Shown: piece after piece, positions 60,201 through 64,000 of the stretch
How positions within the stretch are numbered: the first letter of the stretch is position 1
How the letters are laid out: each line of letters opens with the position of its first letter
Source of the DNA: Climacium dendroides
Lineage: Eukaryota > Streptophyta > Bryopsida > Hypnales > Climaciaceae
Direction of reading: 5' to 3'
Assembly (NCBI GenBank): GCA_950106755.1
Contig: OX467082.1
Coordinates: 20,956,001-21,020,000 of the forward strand
DNA length: 64,000 bases
Translations under genes and position numbers: made by a program
The notes under the pieces: generated by a model
Told to the model about the DNA's origin: nothing
The model's database searches: none
The model's input: only the letters and a program-made list of their open reading frames with translations

Positions 60201-63200
60201 CCAATCGAATCTTCACAGATCGTCCAACAAGGCTATCCTCTCTCCTTCCACCTCCCCCTCCTCTTCCACCTCCATATCCACGACCTCCGTGTCCACCTCC
60301 TGCACCATATCCCAACGCTTGCTAAGAACATAATTCCACTAGGTAATATTAATTCAGCATTCAATCTCCTATATATATATTTCGGAGTTATCTCGAGCAG
60401 ATCTCTCATTGCAATATCTCGATAATAAAAAAGATTACAAACTCAAGTAAGATTTTCTTTCCATGATAAAAATAACCCAGCAAGGAAGCTCGTATGCTCA
60501 GAAAGGTCAATTAAGAACTGCACTTGCCTTGAGGAGCATAGGGAGACTCTCTCCGTGGAGACTGAAGAACGTTCCCGTTCAGGTTTAGAGCATTCAGACT
60601 GGATACTGGTCCACCATTCCTCTGCACAAGAAAAACGAACAGAAAACATCCCTCAGTAGAAAACAATCCAGAAATTGAAAACGCTTGAATCATGTTTCTA
60701 TTGAAGTAGAAAATATGCCTTCCAATAGACGAATTACTGTATATGATGACTTCAAACTGAGCATAATAGCTACGAACCCTACACAAGAAATCTCACAACT
60801 AAATTACAGCCTGCCATGCAGATAACTCATGGAAAAACTTACTCTGTCACTTCCATTTCGGGATCCACCCAAAGCTGTACACTGGCGAGCTTTAACACAT
60901 AAATAACCTCCGTTTTCCAGATGATGTCGATCATGTATAAACAAGAGGCCCCTGTGAATATGCTCAACTGGCCCTTGTTTCCCCTGCAAAATTTTATTGG
61001 ATTCAGACTCGGAAGCATTGCAGTGCTGACTTTAGTGTGGAGCTCAAAACAGTCATTTGGGGAAGATAATAAACATGGACACAAATAGCTATGCATCCCA
61101 ACGCAACGAATAAGTCAAGAAATATAGATGGTGATATGGACACCCCATCACTACATGCCAAAATTTGTAACCAATTGGTCACCTCGTCTTTAATATTCCA
61201 CAAATAAACGAAATTGATTCATTATATCTATGAGTATTTAAGACAACACAAAATCAAAGAGCCAGGCACAGCAAGCTCGCTCAATCAATTCCTGATTTAC
61301 CTTATAGTGGCCATCCAGAACTCGTACAATGTCTTTCATGCTAATTACATTCATGTCACGATCTTGCCCATTAACTTTTCTGTCAAAGATCTTTCTGCGG
61401 ATGTCCCTTGGTTTCACCACCAGTAATTCAGTCCTTTCAGGATTGCCCTTAAGGATCTGTAAGATACAAGAGAAAGGATTAACTTCACAAATCTGATTGA
61501 GATGCAAATAATATTATTGATACATGAAACTCTGCTCTAACTGCATATTTTTTCGAGCATTTGTACAGGATTCTATTTGCCGTTGAAAATTCTAACTGGG
61601 ATACAGAAAACCAGAAGGCAAGAAAATCGCGTACTTGAAAAGAATCCTTCTCCACCCGGACGATGAGTCCAACATTTGATTGGCTGCAAAGCCAAGACAT
61701 AGAAGCTCGTAAGCAAAAACTTCAATAAAAAGCAGAAAACACAAAGAATACAAGACAACTGCATGACAAAATTCCGCATATCAGTCATTTTCGTTACCGC
61801 GAGAGGGTAAAGGTTCATGTTAACTCTCACGTTCGCATGGAGACTTACTCGAGAGCAACGAGATCATGTAACTCATAATCCCCTAACTTCGTGATGCCTG
61901 AGGTGACTTCCGAACTCTCGACTATATTGTGTGCGAAGACACGAAGCTGCAATCACACGGATACACTATAGTCTTAGTTATCAACAAAGTTAAAATCCTG
62001 AAGTCAAACATTATACATTGAAATCTAAGCAACAAAACCAAGTTTTTTCTTCTAGATCAGATAAGTTCTGGACTTATTCCTGTCAGTCTCAAGAAACTAC
62101 CAATTGTCTCAGCCCTGTTGACTCACGACAAAAGACATTTCGAAGCAGCAACCATACATCCAAAAGCAACAGGTGAGTATGTACAGGTCTTCAAACAAAA
62201 ATAAAACACAAAAGCCATCAAGGTGCCTGAACAGTAGGGCACGATTGAGCTCACATCTTCTCGTGTTGTGTCAGAAAGAATGGTGACGACATTATTCTGA
62301 TTCTTCACGATCATGCCCGTAGCCCCTTCATGGTTGCCAGCTATAACCTTAACATGGTCACCAGTTTTGAAGAACTTCTGAAGCTGTTTCTCCTTGAACA
62401 CTAAAGTTTCCTGTGACGGAACAAAATATGAGAATATTAGCCATAAGGTAATCGAGAGAGAGAAAAAATTAGAGAAGGAAAGGGAAAGTGCAGAACATGA
62501 AACTAGCTAACCATAGAATTTCCTCTTACACAATCAGGAAAACTATGAATTAGGGGATAAGCGTGAACGACATACCGTCAAACCCTTGACCTTGGGCACA
62601 ATGTAGACATTACTATCGTCCACTTTCTCAACCACACCCATAAGGTTTCGCAAGTCGCCCTCAATAACAACAACAGCATCCCCTTTCATAAACTGCCCGC
62701 GATTCTTTACTGCAGAAGCCGGCAGGCCTAGGTCGTCCATTCCATCTTCTCCTGGTTTCTGAAATCTCTGAAGTTCGTCCAGTGAAGGCTCGATGCCCTT
62801 CGCATCTATAGTCTTTAGAGAGACATATTTGTAGAGGTAACCATCTTTGAACATCATCCCTCCGAACTGGTCAAAAAGCTCCCCAGTGGATCCATCACGT
62901 TTGCGCTCAACAGGTATTCTCAAATCCCTGATCAACACAAACGTCACAAGAACCATTAAATCAAAGAACATATAAGAAGAAGCTCAAACTACAACCCTAG
63001 AAACCTAAAAAACCCTAAAAAACTACAACAAAAGCTAGAAATCTTTGCAGAGCAGACGATAAAAGAACTCAATAGATTAAGCGGCGCAAATTCAACACTA
63101 TTGAAACTAACTGGTATTCATGCGCGCAAGAAACATCAATAAGTTCAGGTGTCACTGAAGCCACAAAAATTCACGTACTTAACATCCTGGATGCTGATAA

Positions 63201-64000
63201 ATCGAGGCGCAGGCTTGGGTCGTTTTTTCTTGTCGTCCCGCCCTTCCTGGAAACAAATGCAACTATAATCAAAGTTTGCAAACATCTGCAAGTTAATCCT
63301 GCTGAAGATATGAACACATGAACACTAAGTCCAGAACTAAGCCCTCACTACAATCACCGCACCAGAACGTTGTGAAAAGACTAGCACATAATACTGCGTC
63401 GGCACCCAAGTTGGCAGCAAAACAGTAAGTCTTCATGCACGCAAAAACTAGTGAGTGACATCAATTTCGCAACAATAGCTAATGACAACATAATCAGTCA
63501 GTAACAGGCCGGGTTGCATCAGTTGCTTACAAGCTTAGCGGCCAAGGCTTGAAGATCAATTCTTGGAATGAGTTTAATTTGAGCTTTTGATCTCACATGG
63601 TCTACATCTACCACCTGCAAAATAGACAGTGAAATCTGAGATTCATGAAATACACCCAGACGTACTTCACTTCCATTTCAAGCCCTAAATCTAAGAAAAA
63701 TAAAATTGGAAGCAAACAGCCATTGTTAAGATTGCCAGGTTTCTAAACCAGGTTATATCAAGTATCATTGCGTAAAATATATAGTTAATTAAAAAACGAT
63801 TACATAGTAGAGGATTTATGCAATATACCTTGGCAAGGTCACCTTTGTAAATACCAATCTTTACACGAACCCAAGTGTCCTGATCAATTTCCACTGACTT
63901 TTTCTCGACGGATAGGACGTCCGTCATTTCTTTGATCGGTACCAAGGTGACTTTCTGACTATAAATCATCCGCATTCCTTTGCAGGCCTGCCTCAGATAC
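57210..64000 (-). CDS. SPT5: Transcription elongation factor SPT5 (C-terminal 834 residues; N-terminus outside window)
   Basis: With SPT4 it clamps elongating RNA polymerase II. Nineteen exons in transcription order: 64000-63829, 63614-63531, 63246-63179, 62927-62576, 62410-62255, 61946-61849, 61683-61635, 61456-61301, 60983-60843, 60621-60528, 60317-60111, 59893-59833, 59666-59563, 59394-59316, 58958-58892, 58613-58493, 58326-58186, 57968-57856 and 57452-57210 (stop TAG). All phases agree. First come the NGN end and KOW1 (VPIKEMTDVLSVEKKSVEID, WVRVKIGIYKGDLAK). More KOW modules follow (VVVIEGDLRNLMG, VKVIAGNHEGATG, GKQGPVEHIHRG, VKIRLGPFKGYRGR), then a C-terminal repeat region rich in TPM/TPG/TPS (about 59666-58186). 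A final plant-type KOW is VKIVSGENRGMTGKLMGIDG. There is no WG/GW AGO-hook tail, so it is canonical SPT5, not SPT5L/KTF1. Confidence 0.95.
60318..60527 (-). other. Probable GC-AG intron of SPT5
   Basis: The donor reads CTCAAG|GCAAGT and the acceptor GCAAG|CGTTGG in transcript sense. Phase 1 ends fit CAA G/CG TTG (Gln-Ala-Leu) and keep the Gly-rich KOW exon in frame. The nearest GT (GGCAA|GTGCAG) does not keep the frame with either available acceptor. AG|GCAAGT is the consensus for the rare GC-AG class. Confidence 0.75.

Overview
This is nuclear DNA of a land plant. Genes are split by many short-to-medium spliceosomal introns (GT-AG, plus one probable GC-AG), and the conserved products are eukaryotic and plant-like. 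The long AT-rich spacers are full of decayed miniature transposons, minisatellites and gene fragments. The MASE1-type hybrid histidine kinase is not a type I know from flowering plants. Together with the moderate intron sizes and low gene density this suggests a bryophyte-grade plant (liverwort or moss), but I cannot fix the species from sequence alone.

Layout. (1) 1-1279, + strand: 3' part of the gene for V-type proton ATPase subunit F; the first exon lies off the left edge. (2) 1280-12.4 kb: spacer with a GC-rich inverted repeat, a badly broken LRR receptor-kinase pseudogene (about 4.75-8.3 kb, its kinase domain split by inserted repeats) and small transposon remnants. (3) 13.21-15.55 kb, + strand: intact four-exon gene for a DOMON plus cytochrome b561 membrane protein, preceded by a minisatellite. 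(4) 15.5-22.1 kb: spacer with a fragment resembling the FAT region of ATM kinase (17.75-18.35 kb) and a second LRR fragment (20.6 kb). (5) 22.12-29.28 kb, - strand: intact eight-exon gene for a 1127-residue hybrid histidine kinase (MASE1 membrane sensor, HisKA, HATPase, receiver). (6) 30.6-57.2 kb: 26 kb without a convincing intact gene. It holds a 1.29-kb macro-repeat made partly of 57-bp units and several miniature elements with recognisable termini: hAT-like, piggyBac-like with TTAA, PIF/Harbinger-like with TAA, and CACTA-like with AAA target duplications, two of them nested. It also has an isolated GC-rich island (49.6-50.5 kb) and many tandem repeats. (7) 57.21-64.0 kb, - strand: C-terminal 834 residues of transcription elongation factor SPT5 in 19 exons; the N-terminus is beyond the right edge.

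The four genes are unrelated housekeeping or signalling genes: vacuolar acidification, transmembrane redox, phosphorelay signalling, and RNA polymerase II elongation. They are not a cluster. The most unusual protein is the MASE1 histidine kinase. The most informative structural features are the nested transposons with intact target duplications and the two decayed kinase loci.
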